A stretch of DNA of 40,074 bases, taken from the NCBI RefSeq assembly GCF_014651055.1, contig NZ_BMWD01000019.1, forward strand, positions 1-40,074, in the 5' to 3' direction. The notes under the pieces were generated by a model, which had not been told where the DNA came from, searched no databases, and was given only the letters and a program-made list of their open reading frames with translations. The position numbers and the translations under genes are program-made. Position 1 is the stretch's first letter. Each line of letters starts with the position of its first letter. Below are positions 8,251 through 16,406 of this stretch, one piece after another. Source of the DNA: Streptomyces fructofermentans (GTDB taxonomy: Bacteria > Actinomycetota > Actinomycetes > Streptomycetales > Streptomycetaceae).

Positions 8251-9807
8251 ATGGACTGGCTCATCGCCATAGCGAAGTTCCTCGTCAACGAGATACTCAG
8301 CCAGCCTGCGTACCTCATCGGCATCATCACCGCCGTCGGTCTGGCGGCACTGAAGAAGTCCGTCGGTCAGACGATCGGCGGGGCCATCAAGGCCACCCTC
8401 GGCCTGCTTCTGGTCGGTGCGGGCGCGGGTCTCGTCTCCTCCGCCCTTGAGCCCCTGGGCCGGATGATCCAGGGCACCACGGGTGCGCACGGCGTCATCC
8501 CGACCAACGAGGCCATCGTCGGCATCGCGCAGACCCAATTCGGCGCACGAGTCGCGTGGTTGATGATCGTCGGCTTCCTCATCAGCCTGCTCCTGGCCCG
8601 CTTCACGCCGCTGCGGTACGTGTTCCTGACCGGCCATCACATGCTGTTCATGGCAACGCTCCTGACCATCGTCATGGCCACCGCCGGGCAGGGCTCCGTC
8701 GCCGTGGTGCTGGGCGGTGGTGTGCTGCTGGGCATCCTGCTCGTCGCCCTCCCCGCGTTCGCGCACCCGTGGACGAAGAAGGTCACGGGCAACGACAACG
8801 TCGCCATGGGCCACTTCGGCACCGCCGGATACATCGTGTCCGGCGCCGCGGGCCGGCTCGTGGGCAAGCGCAGCCGCAGCACCGAGGACATGAAGCTGCC
8901 CGAAGGACTGCGCTTCCTGCGCGACTCCATGGTCGCGACGGCCCTGTCCATGGTGCTCATCTACCTCGTCATGTCGCTGCTGTTCCTCGGCAAGGTGGGC
9001 GAGAGCGAGGCGTTCAAGGCGTTCGCCGGGGCCGACGGCACACCCGCGACCGACGCCGGCGACTACATCATGGAGTCCGTGATGCAGGGCCTGCAGTTCG
9101 GCATCGGTGTCGCGGTCATCCTGTTCGGTGTCCGCACGATCCTCGGTGAACTGGTGCCCGCCTTCCAGGGCATCGCCCGCCGTGTCGTGCCCGGCGCCAA
9201 GCCCGCGCTGGACGCCCCGATCGTCTTCCCGTACGCGCAGAACGCCGTCCTGATCGGCTTCATCTTCAGCTTCCTGGGCGGGCTGATCGGCCTGGCGACA
9301 CTCATCTGGGTGTTCAACCCCGCGTTCGGCCTGGCGCTGGTCCTGCCCGGCCTCGTGCCGCACTTCTTCACCGGCGGCGCGGCGGGTGTCTACGGCAACG
9401 CCACGGGGGGCCGCCGCGGAGCCGCCGTCGGATCGTTCCTCAACGGCCTGCTCATCACCTTCCTGCCCGCCATCCTGCTGAAGGCCCTCGGTTCGTTCGG
9501 GGAGGCCAACACCACATTCGGCGACGCCGACTTCGGCTGGTTCGGCGCCATCCTCGGCACCATCGGAAAGGTCGACGGCAGCCTCGGCCTGATCGGCATG
9601 CTCACCTTCGGCGGGATCATCCTCGCCGGTGCGTGGATCATGCAGACCAAGGTGGTGAACCGAGGCTGGGTCCCGGGTGGCGGGCACACCGCCGCGGTGC
9701 CCGCGCAGCCGGACGCCGGGGCGACGGCTGCCGCGAGTGCCGGCACGGGCACCTACGCCAGGATCGCTCCCCCGCGCGGCGCCCCCGCGCCGCCGCCCGC
9801 ACCCTGA
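8251..9807 (+). CDS. PTS ascorbate-family EIIC permease (UlaA-like)
   Basis: Integral membrane transporter of 518 residues with about ten or eleven hydrophobic segments. Family features include the cytoplasmic stretch FNPAFGLALVLPGLVPHFFTG and GGAAGVYGNATGGRRGA. It would carry the substrate across the membrane while EIIB phosphorylates it. It starts 18 bases after the EIIAB gene with a nearby purine-rich ribosome binding site, so the two are co-transcribed. The C-terminal tail (about 470-518) is hydrophilic and Ala/Pro-rich, longer than usual in UlaA proteins, and of unknown purpose. A long hairpin follows the stop. Confidence 0.92.
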   Translation: MDWLIAIAKFLVNEILSQPAYLIGIITAVGLAALKKSVGQTIGGAIKATLGLLLVGAGAGLVSSALEPLGRMIQGTTGAHGVIPTNEAIVGIAQTQFGARVAWLMIVGFLISLLLARFTPLRYVFLTGHHMLFMATLLTIVMATAGQGSVAVVLGGGVLLGILLVALPAFAHPWTKKVTGNDNVAMGHFGTAGYIVSGAAGRLVGKRSRSTEDMKLPEGLRFLRDSMVATALSMVLIYLVMSLLFLGKVGESEAFKAFAGADGTPATDAGDYIMESVMQGLQFGIGVAVILFGVRTILGELVPAFQGIARRVVPGAKPALDAPIVFPYAQNAVLIGFIFSFLGGLIGLATLIWVFNPAFGLALVLPGLVPHFFTGGAAGVYGNATGGRRGAAVGSFLNGLLITFLPAILLKALGSFGEANTTFGDADFGWFGAILGTIGKVDGSLGLIGMLTFGGIILAGAWIMQTKVVNRGWVPGGGHTAAVPAQPDAGATAAASAGTGTYARIAPPRGAPAPPPAP

Positions 9808-9815
9808 CCGGACGG

Positions 9816-9854
9816 ATCGCGGCCTCCGGGGCGACATCGCCCGGGGGCCGCGAT
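9816..9854 (+). terminator. terminator of the PTS operon
   Basis: Long near-perfect hairpin: ATCGCGGCC (9816-9824) pairs with GGCCGCGAT (9846-9854), and the inner segment also pairs. It lies 9 bases after the EIIC stop. Confidence 0.75.
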
Positions 9855-9951
9855 GCGCCGCGCGTAGGCCTCAGCGTGCCCCGCCGCCCCACCATGCTCA
9901 TCGGTCCCGCGAAAACGGCCGAGCCCGGGGAGCAACCACGTTCGACACCCG

Positions 9952-9978
9952 CGTCACAGAACGACCGCACGCCCGGTC
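9952..9978 (+). promoter_or_regulatory. ECF41-type promoter (variant) of the cupin gene
   Basis: CGTCACA (9952-9958), 16 bases, GGTC (9975-9978). One -35 base differs from the exact motif. It is about 95 bases upstream of the cupin start, in the correct orientation. Confidence 0.65.
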
Positions 9979-10072
9979 AAGAGGGTCGAACGGTCTTCGG
10001 ACCGCAAAGCCATCCTCACGTTCGACGACAGATGTACCGGCGGCGTGGTGGACTGACGGAAGGTGCGAAACA

Positions 10073-10567
10073 GTGTCGGAGCAGACAGAGCAGTCGGAGA
10101 ACACAGGGCACTCGCAGCACGCCCACCACGGACACGCCGGGCACGGGCACGGAGCCGGTGGCGAGGACGGTCCGAGCTGGACCCGGGCGGCGACGATGAT
10201 CCAGGAGGCCTCGCCGATCACCGTCCCCGAGGGCGCCTCCGCCATGACCATCCGCGTCCAGTGGGAGCCCGGAGACGCGGGCACCCCGCCGCACCGCCAC
10301 TCCGGCCCCGCCTTCGGCTACGTCGTCGAGGGCGCCGTACGCTTCGAGCTCGAAGGGGAGCCCGAGCGCGTCGTCGAGGCCGGCGGCACGTTCTGGGAGC
10401 CGGGCGGCGACGTCATCCACTACCAGGACGGCAACGCGCTCACCGACGCACGGACCGAGTTCGTGGTCACCATGATGTGCGCCCCCGGCCGGCCGATGCT
10501 CGAACTCGTCGACGAGGAGGAGCTGAAGGAGCGCGCCCACCTGCGCGCACCCCGCCCTTCCGCCTGA
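10073..10567 (+). CDS. cupin-domain protein with His-rich N-terminus
   Basis: Protein of 164 residues with a single cupin barrel. The first cupin motif is GTPPHRHSGPAFGYVVEG and the second is FWEPGGDVIHY, giving the usual His metal ligands. Before the barrel, residues 13-28 are unusually rich in His and Gly (HSQHAHHGHAGHGHG), a likely metal-binding or metal-buffering segment. The start is a GTG preceded by GGAAGG; upstream ATG codons in frame would add Arg-rich non-cupin sequence. It sits under a variant ECF41-type promoter, and the following membrane protein gene begins three bases after its stop, so they are probably co-transcribed. The reaction, if any, is unknown. Confidence 0.87.
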   Translation: MSEQTEQSENTGHSQHAHHGHAGHGHGAGGEDGPSWTRAATMIQEASPITVPEGASAMTIRVQWEPGDAGTPPHRHSGPAFGYVVEGAVRFELEGEPERVVEAGGTFWEPGGDVIHYQDGNALTDARTEFVVTMMCAPGRPMLELVDEEELKERAHLRAPRPSA

Positions 10568-10570
10568 CCG

Positions 10571-11071
10571 GTGGCACCCGTGAAGCCCGTACGGCGCTCC
10601 CGGCCGCGCACCGGTCGCCGACACCACCGCCGGGTGCCGCCGGCCGTCTGGACAGGCTGCGCCGCCCTGGCCCTGGTCGGGGCGGGTGCCTTGCTCCTGT
10701 ACGACGAGGACGCGGCCGACGGCCGGGTGTCCGCCGGCCGCGTCTGCCGCTCCACACTCCCCGCGGACGCCGAACTGTCCTGCGGGACCTATGGATTCGG
10801 CGATCTGCGGCAGGTCTGCCCGGCATCCGGTGCCGCGCGTGGCTGCACACCGACCGAAGCCGTGACGGTACGCAACTCCGGACCGTCCGCGGTGTACGTC
10901 ACCGTCATCCACGGAGCCCGTCAGGGCGAGCGCCTCCAGGGCCCGGAGACGAAGGTCGGCGCGGGCCGCACGGCCGTCCTGCGCCCCGGGCAGGGGCAGT
11001 TGCTCTTCGACGTCACCCTTCGCGGCCCGGGACGCGGACCCAAGTCGCTGACCGTCGTCTCGGTACGCTGA
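10571..11071 (+). CDS. small single-pass membrane or exported protein, unknown function
   Basis: Protein of 166 residues that I do not recognise. An Arg-rich cytoplasmic start (about 1-22) precedes one hydrophobic segment (about 25-44, VWTGCAALALVGAGALLLYD), which looks like a signal anchor. The rest (about 45-166) would be outside the cell and has four cysteines (CRSTL, SCGTYGFG, QVCPASG, GCTPTE) that could form two disulfides, followed by a beta-rich C-terminus. The gene starts three bases after the cupin stop, which implies co-transcription. The start may instead be the GTG at 10580. The convergent hydrolase gene lies beyond a shared hairpin. Confidence 0.7.
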   Translation: MAPVKPVRRSRPRTGRRHHRRVPPAVWTGCAALALVGAGALLLYDEDAADGRVSAGRVCRSTLPADAELSCGTYGFGDLRQVCPASGAARGCTPTEAVTVRNSGPSAVYVTVIHGARQGERLQGPETKVGAGRTAVLRPGQGQLLFDVTLRGPGRGPKSLTVVSVR

Positions 11072-11158
11072 CGCAACCCTCGGCATCCCGGGCCACCCTC
11101 GGGCCTTGTCCGCTACGGGAACCGCCGACGACGAGTCGTGTCGGCACCGTCACCGACA

Positions 11159-11198
11159 GCGCCGCCGTACGGGGCCTCAAAGCCTCGCACGGCGGCGC
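11159..11198. terminator. bidirectional terminator between convergent genes
   Basis: GCGCCGCCGT (11159-11168) pairs perfectly with ACGGCGGCGC (11189-11198), with further pairing inside the loop. It lies between the convergent genes ending at 11071 and 11238. Confidence 0.7.
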
Positions 11199-11237
11199 GT
11201 CAGTGGTGACCCGACGAGGTCACGGGGTGGGGCGGTG

Positions 11238-12455
11238 TCAGCCGCGGACGACCTGCGGAGCGATGTCCTCGGTGAAGCCCTCGCCGCCGGAGCGGCTGAA
11301 CTTGTCGGCCTTGGCGGGGCTGGTCCCGCAGAAGGCGGCTTCCAGCGTGCCGGCGAGGATGGTGTTCACGGTGCCGTTGTTGGAGGTGTTCGCCATCGAC
11401 GCCATGCTGCGCTTACCGTCGGCCGTGGTGAAGGCGTATGTGTAGTAGCCCTGGACAGTGCCGGTGTGACCGTAGACGGTCACACCGCAGGAAAGCTTCC
11501 TGCCACGCAGGCCGAGCCCGTAGAACTGGGTTCCGTCCGCGTTCACGGGGACGACCTTCATCATCTCCTGCAACTGCGCCGGAGGCACGACCTTGCCGGA
11601 GACCACCGCTGCGAAAAAACGGTTCAGATCCGAGGAGTTCGAGATCACCGCACCGGCCGACTGCCCCCAGGAGACCGTCTGCTCGGTGGAGTCGACCAGC
11701 GGCAGCGTGGGGTCGTCGTCCCGGACGTAACCGCGCGCGTAGGAACCGGTGATGGTCGTCCGCGGGTGCACGTACGAGGTGTTCTTCAGGCCGAGCGGCT
11801 TGAAGATCCGCTGCTCGTAGTGCGTGGCCATCGGTACGTCCGTGACGTGCTCGATGAGCTGTCCGAGCACCACGAAGTTGGTGTTGGAGTAGCTGTAGGC
11901 GGCCCCGGGCTCGTTGTTGGGCTTGTGAGCCGTCGACAGGTCGATGAGCTCCTGGTACGTGAAGACCTTGTTCCGGACCGCTTCGAAGCCGGGAACGGTG
12001 TTGTAGAACATGTCGTTCGTGTAGTCCCACAGGCCGCTGCGGTGGCTCAGCAGATGCCGCACGGTGATCCGGTCGTCCGGCAGCGGCTTGGGGAGGTAGG
12101 TGTTCGCCGACGCGTCCAGGTCGACCCGTCCCTCGGCGACGAGCTGCATCAGTACGACGGTGGTGAAGCTCTTGCTGACACTGCCGACGCGGAATCTGCG
12201 GTCCGCGTCCATCGCGGTCCCGGCCGCCGTGTCGGCCTTGCCCATGGAGATCCGGTAGCTGGACGTCCCGGAGTCGATACGGGTGAGCGCGCCGGGCGCG
12301 CCGGCGGCCATCGCCTGCTTCTGGACGGCGAGCACGCCGGAGACCGACGGGCCGGGAAGAGGTGTGGGGGTGTCCGCGGCGGCCGGCGGAACAGCCGCCA
12401 GAGTGGCCACCAGGGCGGAACCTGTGAGCACGTAGCTCGCGTTCTTTATACGCAT
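11238..12455 (-). CDS. secreted serine hydrolase (beta-lactamase class C / DD-peptidase family)
   Basis: Exported enzyme of 405 residues. A signal peptide covers about 1-28 (MRIKNASYVL, a hydrophobic core, then PPAAADTP). The three catalytic motifs of the class C beta-lactamase / D-Ala-D-Ala carboxypeptidase fold are intact: SxxK as Ser92-Val-Ser-Lys95, YxN as Tyr189-Ser-Asn191, and HTG at 330-332 in VYGHTG. It probably acts on peptidoglycan peptides or a related amide or ester outside the cell; true beta-lactamase activity cannot be assumed. The ATG at 12455 is chosen because it begins the signal peptide and has GAGAGA upstream. Convergent with the gene at 10571, with a hairpin between. Confidence 0.92.
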   Translation of the reverse strand: MRIKNASYVLTGSALVATLAAVPPAAADTPTPLPGPSVSGVLAVQKQAMAAGAPGALTRIDSGTSSYRISMGKADTAAGTAMDADRRFRVGSVSKSFTTVVLMQLVAEGRVDLDASANTYLPKPLPDDRITVRHLLSHRSGLWDYTNDMFYNTVPGFEAVRNKVFTYQELIDLSTAHKPNNEPGAAYSYSNTNFVVLGQLIEHVTDVPMATHYEQRIFKPLGLKNTSYVHPRTTITGSYARGYVRDDDPTLPLVDSTEQTVSWGQSAGAVISNSSDLNRFFAAVVSGKVVPPAQLQEMMKVVPVNADGTQFYGLGLRGRKLSCGVTVYGHTGTVQGYYTYAFTTADGKRSMASMANTSNNGTVNTILAGTLEAAFCGTSPAKADKFSRSGGEGFTEDIAPQVVRG

Positions 12456-12665
12456 CCGATTCTCTCTACGTGTGATCGGGCGAAGGCCCTCGAAGCGATC
12501 CGCGGACCGTGAAGTCGTCCGTGGCAAAGGGCGTTGCTGCTCATCGCGCCGGAGACGGGCACGATCCGAGGAGCGCAGGCAGAACGATAACGCAGGCGGT
12601 GGAACACGGTGTCAAGGGGGTCGCCATCGACCGGGGAGAGGGAATTCCGGGATTCCACGCGGACT

Positions 12666-12692
12666 TGTCACAGAATGCGTCCGCGACCGGTC
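12666..12692 (+). promoter_or_regulatory. ECF41-type promoter of the YceI gene
   Basis: TGTCACA (12666-12672), 16 bases, GGTC (12689-12692): exact motif, 157 bases upstream of the YceI start. Confidence 0.85.
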
Positions 12693-12713
12693 CTCTCTGG
12701 TGCGGAACCAAGC

Positions 12714-12736
12714 GAATTGCCGGCAAGGGGCAATTC
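12714..12736 (+). promoter_or_regulatory. hairpin near the 5' end of the YceI leader
   Basis: GAATTGCC (12714-12721) pairs with GGCAATTC (12729-12736) over a 7-base loop, starting about 15 bases after the expected transcription start. AT content in the stem is unusual here. The role (stability or regulation) is unknown. Confidence 0.4.
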
Positions 12737-12848
12737 ACGGCCTGCCGCCCTCACCGGGCGGGCGAGAACCCTTTCCACATCGATCGCGGGCGTCGAGCCG
12801 CCGACACTCCATGGTCGTCGACAGCGAGAGCAAGGAAGACCGTTCGCC

Positions 12849-13448
12849 ATGCCCACACGACGCCGTCACCTCACCGTCGCCACCTCCGGACCGGGCCGGG
12901 AACTCACCGGCGCCTACATCATCGACCCGGTGCACAGCACCATCGGATTCGCCGTCAAGCACGCCATGGTCTCCAACGTCCGCGGAAGGTTCGACCGTTT
13001 CGAGGGACTGCTCAGGCTCGACGGCTCGGACCCCTCCCGCTCCGAGGCGCACGTGAGCATCCAGACCGACAGCGTCGACACAGGGATCAGGCAGCGCGAC
13101 GCCCATCTGACGGGCCCCGACTTCCTCGACTGCTCGACGTTCCCGCTCATGTCGTTCCGCTCCACCGAGGTCGTCCCGCTCGGAGGGAGCGACTACCGCC
13201 TCACCGGCAGCCTGCGGATGAAGGACGTCGAACTGCCGCTGGACATCGCCGTCACGTTCGGCGGGGCCGGTCGGGACCTGAACAGGCAGCACCGGATCGG
13301 CTTCGAGGGCGCGGCCACCCTGCGCCGGTCGGACTGGGGTCTGACCTGGAACTCGGCACCCGTGTCGGGCGGTGCCCTGATCAGCGACAAGGTGACCCTG
13401 CTCCTGGACGTCTCGGCGATCCGGGTGGACCCGGCGACAGCGGCCTGA
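12849..13448 (+). CDS. YceI-family lipid-binding protein
   Basis: Protein of 199 residues with the YceI lipocalin-like barrel, a family known to bind polyisoprenoid chains and induced by stress in many bacteria. Family signatures are YIIDPVHSTIGFAVKHAMVS (about 22-41), RGRFDRFEG, the SVDTGIRQRDAHL segment and FLDCSTFPLMSFRST. No signal peptide is evident, so it is probably cytoplasmic, as in many actinobacterial members. The ATG at 12849 follows AAGGAAG by about a dozen bases. It is monocistronic under an exact ECF41-type promoter and is followed by a hairpin at 13450. Confidence 0.92.
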   Translation: MPTRRRHLTVATSGPGRELTGAYIIDPVHSTIGFAVKHAMVSNVRGRFDRFEGLLRLDGSDPSRSEAHVSIQTDSVDTGIRQRDAHLTGPDFLDCSTFPLMSFRSTEVVPLGGSDYRLTGSLRMKDVELPLDIAVTFGGAGRDLNRQHRIGFEGAATLRRSDWGLTWNSAPVSGGALISDKVTLLLDVSAIRVDPATAA

Positions 13449-13449
13449 A

Positions 13450-13474
13450 CCTCCCGGCGCGGGTGTGCGGGAGG
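13450..13474 (+). terminator. hairpin after YceI
   Basis: CCTCCCG (13450-13456) pairs with CGGGAGG (13468-13474), directly after the stop codon. Confidence 0.5.
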
Positions 13475-13900
13475 CCGCGCCCACGGTCCGCGAGCAGGCC
13501 GCGTCCACTCCCGGCCCACCGCTCCATCGTCAGGACGGCCAAGACAGTGGTGAACAGTGTGATGGTCGACGAGCGGGTGCCCCGGTGTCACCGAGGGCCG
13601 ACGCTCCGTGGCGCCGACACCGGCAGCCCGACCCCTGAACGAAATCACACCTGGAATACCCCGGCCACCAGCTCCTTTTCGGTTGGAAGCCGTGCTGCCG
13701 CGCTCATGCATGTGGCTGCGTGTGACCGTCCGCCTGTCTGTCGGTCATGGGCCGGGTGCCACGGTGGGCCCACATTCACACGCGGGTAGGATGCCCACTG
13801 AGTGGCAGTTTTCGATGCTTCGCGTCGCTTCCCGCTCATCGAACCACCGCGCTCGGTCACACCGTCCCCTGCGCTGCGTCACTTCTTGGATCAGGACCCC
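13475..13900. other. intergenic region before the LtrA gene
   Basis: No gene is supported. TGTCACC near 13587 has no GGTC at 16 bases. A TAGGAT -10-like hexamer (13787-13792) and a weak GGTCACA-N15-CGTC (13855-13880) are possible promoters for the LtrA gene. Neither is strong. Confidence 0.35.
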
Positions 13901-15076
13901 ATGTCTCAGTCACCGTTTGCGTCCAGTGCCTGGTACCGGCCGATGGTCGCCCGCCACACCGGTGAGAAGCACCGCACGGCGACCGCTCTGGAGCTGCTCT
14001 TCGACCTCTGCTTCGTCGCCGCCGTCGCCCAGACCGCCTCGGCGTTCGAGCACGAACTGGCCGAGGGCCGTCCGGGTCACGGCCTGCTGGGATACGCGCT
14101 CGTGTTCTTCGCGATCTGGTGGGCCTGGATGAACTTCACCTGGTTCGCCTCCGCCTACGACACGGACGACGTCCCCTACCGGCTCCTCACACTGGTCCAG
14201 ATCATCGGAGCCCTCGTCATGGCCGCCGGCGCCTCCCAGGCGCTCGAGCACGGGGACTTCACCGGCATCACCTCCGGCTACGTGCTCATGCGACTGGCCC
14301 TCGTCAGCCAATGGCTGAGAGCCGCGTACACGGACCGGGCAAGCCGTCGGTCCGCGCTGCGCTACGCCCTGGGCATCTTCGTCCTGGAGATCGGCTGGCT
14401 GGTGCGACTGGCGCTCCCCCACGACGGAGGCCTCATCACCTTCGCGCTGCTCGCCGTCGGAGAACTCGCCGTGCCGATATGGGTCGAACGCAAGGGCCGC
14501 ACCCCATGGCACCCGCATCACATCGCCGAACGCTTCGGCCTGTTCACCCTGATCGTCCTCGGAGAGGCCATCACGGCATCCGCGCTCGCCGTACGCACCG
14601 CCCTCGACACCGACAAGGCGCTCGGGTCGGTCCTGCTCATCGCGCTCGGCGGCATCCTCACCGTATTCGCCCTGTGGTGGCTGTACTTCGCCCAGGACGC
14701 GCCGCGCCGACTCACCACCATGACCACGGCCATGCTGTGGAGCTACGGCCACTACGGGGTCTTCGCCGCCGCGGCCGCGGTGGGTGTGGGCCTCGCCGTC
14801 AACGTGGCCCATGTCACCGGGCACGGCGCGCTGGGCGACATCCAGGTCGCCCTCACGTTCACCGTTCCCGTCGCCGTCTTCATCACCTGCCTGTGGCTCC
14901 TGCACGGACAGGCCGGACGGCCGCGCCGGACGGCCGACGTGCTGCCTCCAGTCGCGGCTCTGGCCGTCCTCGCCGCCACGTTCACCACCGTGCCCGTGCT
15001 GTGCGCCGGCGTCATCGCCTCGCTCCTGACCGGTGCGTCCCTCGTCCTGGCCCGCCGCGAGGCCAGAACGCCCTGA
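13901..15076 (+). CDS. low temperature requirement A (LtrA) family membrane protein
   Basis: Integral membrane protein of 391 residues with about ten to twelve hydrophobic segments. The LtrA signature is near the N-terminus (KHRTATALELLFDLCFVAAV), and the conserved WWAWMNFTWFASAYDTDD and HHIAERFGLFTLIVLGEAI segments are intact. The family was named for a Listeria gene needed at low temperature; its biochemical role is not established. I chose the ATG at 13901 (AGGA at 13893-13896) because family members begin shortly before the signature. A GTG at 13802 would add 33 unrelated residues. A strong hairpin at 15080 separates it from the sigma factor gene. Confidence 0.88.
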   Translation: MSQSPFASSAWYRPMVARHTGEKHRTATALELLFDLCFVAAVAQTASAFEHELAEGRPGHGLLGYALVFFAIWWAWMNFTWFASAYDTDDVPYRLLTLVQIIGALVMAAGASQALEHGDFTGITSGYVLMRLALVSQWLRAAYTDRASRRSALRYALGIFVLEIGWLVRLALPHDGGLITFALLAVGELAVPIWVERKGRTPWHPHHIAERFGLFTLIVLGEAITASALAVRTALDTDKALGSVLLIALGGILTVFALWWLYFAQDAPRRLTTMTTAMLWSYGHYGVFAAAAAVGVGLAVNVAHVTGHGALGDIQVALTFTVPVAVFITCLWLLHGQAGRPRRTADVLPPVAALAVLAATFTTVPVLCAGVIASLLTGASLVLARREARTP

Positions 15077-15079
15077 GCC

Positions 15080-15113
15080 CCGGCCGCGGTCCACGAGGGC
15101 GGACCGCGGCCGG
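15080..15113 (+). terminator. terminator of the LtrA gene
   Basis: Perfect 13-bp stem (arms 15080-15092 and 15101-15113, 8-base loop) starting 4 bases after the stop. It insulates the sigma promoter 27 bases further on. Confidence 0.8.
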
Positions 15114-15139
15114 ACGCCGACAGACCCACACCGCGAACC

Positions 15140-15166
15140 TGTCACATCGTGGACGCCGGTCCGGTC
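15140..15166 (+). promoter_or_regulatory. ECF41-type promoter of sigma factor 1
   Basis: TGTCACA (15140-15146), 16 bases, GGTC (15163-15166): exact motif 141 bases upstream of the sigma gene, suggesting autoregulation as is known for ECF41 factors. Confidence 0.87.
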
Positions 15167-15306
15167 GTTGGAGGGGAGGCAGCCGAACGCACCTGAGGCA
15201 CGGCACGGTTCGCCCCTCCGGCCCGGCCCCGACGGCCCTCGGACGTCGGCAGGCACCCACCCCCACGACGAGAACCGGCACCCGGAGAAGCGGAGACAGC
15301 AGGATC

Positions 15307-16227
15307 ATGCACCCACAGGCGCCCCCCACCGACGGCGACTTGGACGATGCCGTCGCCGCCTTCGTGAAGCTCCAACCACGGTTGTTCGGCATCGCCTATC
15401 GCATGCTGGGAAGTGCCGCGGAGGCGGAGGACATCGTCCAAGAGGTCTGGCTGCGCTGGCAGAAGACCGACCGCAGCGTCGTACTCAGCCCCGCGGCATT
15501 CCTCTCCAGCACCACCACACGGCTGTCCATCAACGTGGCGCAGTCCGCGCGTGTGCGCCGCGAGACGTACATAGGTCCCTGGCTGCCCGAGCCAATCGAC
15601 ACGAGCAACGACCCTGTGGTCGGTGCCGAGCGGGCTGAAGCCCTGGAACTCGCCCTGCTCCTGGTGCTGGAGAGACTGAATCCGACCGAAAGGGCCGCGT
15701 ACATACTGCGGGAGGCCTTCGATTACGCGTACCCGGAGATCGCGGAGATCCTGAATCTCACCACCGTCAACGTCCGGAAGATCGTGAGCCGGGCCCGCAG
15801 GCATGTCGCGTCGGAACAGCGGGAGAATGTGGACCCGGACGAACACCGCGAGTTGCTCGACGCCTTCGTCGCGGCAGCCCGACGGGGTGACGTCGCCTCG
15901 CTGGAGGCGCTGCTCACTCCGGACACGGTCAGCCTGTCCGACGGCGACGGCATCCGGGGTGCCGCCCGTATCCCTGTTCTCGGCCGGTCCCGGGTCGCGA
16001 ACCTCTCGACCGCCGTCCCACGGTTCTGGTCGACGGTCGACACCAGGGACGTCGAGGCGAACGGGCGCGGCGGGGTCCTGCTCTACCGATCCGGCCGCCC
16101 CTCGACCTTCCTGACCGTCGCGGCCACCCGCCGGGGCATCCACCAGGTCATGTGGGTGTTCAACCCGAGCAAGATCGCCGCCTTCTTCGAATCACGGTCC
16201 CGCTGGGCCGTCGCGCCCACCGGCTGA
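15307..16227 (+). CDS. ECF41-type sigma factor 1 (SigJ-like, SnoaL tail)
   Basis: Sigma factor of 306 residues. Sigma region 2 is at about 22-82 (LFGIAYRMLGSAAEAEDIV), the ECF41 linker signature YIGPWLPEP at 88-96, region 4 at about 115-168 (LNPTERAAYILREAF, then YPEIAEILNLTTVNVRKIV), and a SnoaL-like C-terminal domain from about 178 to the end. In ECF41 factors this tail is a fused regulator marked by DGGG(K/R) and NPDKL; here these read DGDGI (212-216) and NPSKI (286-290), both altered. AGGA just before the ATG supports the start. An exact copy of the window's promoter precedes it, so it likely activates itself and could direct the other copies. Confidence 0.93.
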   Translation: MHPQAPPTDGDLDDAVAAFVKLQPRLFGIAYRMLGSAAEAEDIVQEVWLRWQKTDRSVVLSPAAFLSSTTTRLSINVAQSARVRRETYIGPWLPEPIDTSNDPVVGAERAEALELALLLVLERLNPTERAAYILREAFDYAYPEIAEILNLTTVNVRKIVSRARRHVASEQRENVDPDEHRELLDAFVAAARRGDVASLEALLTPDTVSLSDGDGIRGAARIPVLGRSRVANLSTAVPRFWSTVDTRDVEANGRGGVLLYRSGRPSTFLTVAATRRGIHQVMWVFNPSKIAAFFESRSRWAVAPTG

Positions 16228-16258
16228 ACCCGGCTCAGTGGCCTCGTGACGGATCTGC

Positions 16259-16285
16259 TGTCACAGCTTCCCCGCCCACCCGGTC
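16259..16285 (+). promoter_or_regulatory. ECF41-type promoter of the coiled-coil/OsmC pair
   Basis: TGTCACA (16259-16265), 16 bases, GGTC (16282-16285): exact motif just after the sigma factor 1 stop and 122 bases before the next gene. Confidence 0.85.
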
Positions 16286-16406
16286 AATGCGTGTGAGGAC
16301 GGCTTGCGGCGGCGAACGCCCGGGCCCCTCCGCAGAGATGTCCGAGCAGGCTCACGGTCCACGCCCGCGTTCGCAGCGTGGCCGGAGCCCAGGAAGGGAC
16401 GGGACG

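Noticed and set aside
11463..11486. 24-base near-perfect inverted repeat (arms of 11 bases around AG) inside the serine hydrolase gene
   Set aside because: It encodes the conserved VTVYGHTG active-site region, so coding constraint explains it; kept only as a curiosity.
13587..13613. TGTCACC in the YceI-LtrA gap
   Set aside because: No GGTC or CGTC at 15-17 bases downstream.
13855..13880. GGTCACA-N15-CGTC before the LtrA gene as a fourteenth ECF41-type promoter
   Set aside because: The first -35 base, the spacer and the -10 all differ from the eleven exact copies, so it is too weak to count.
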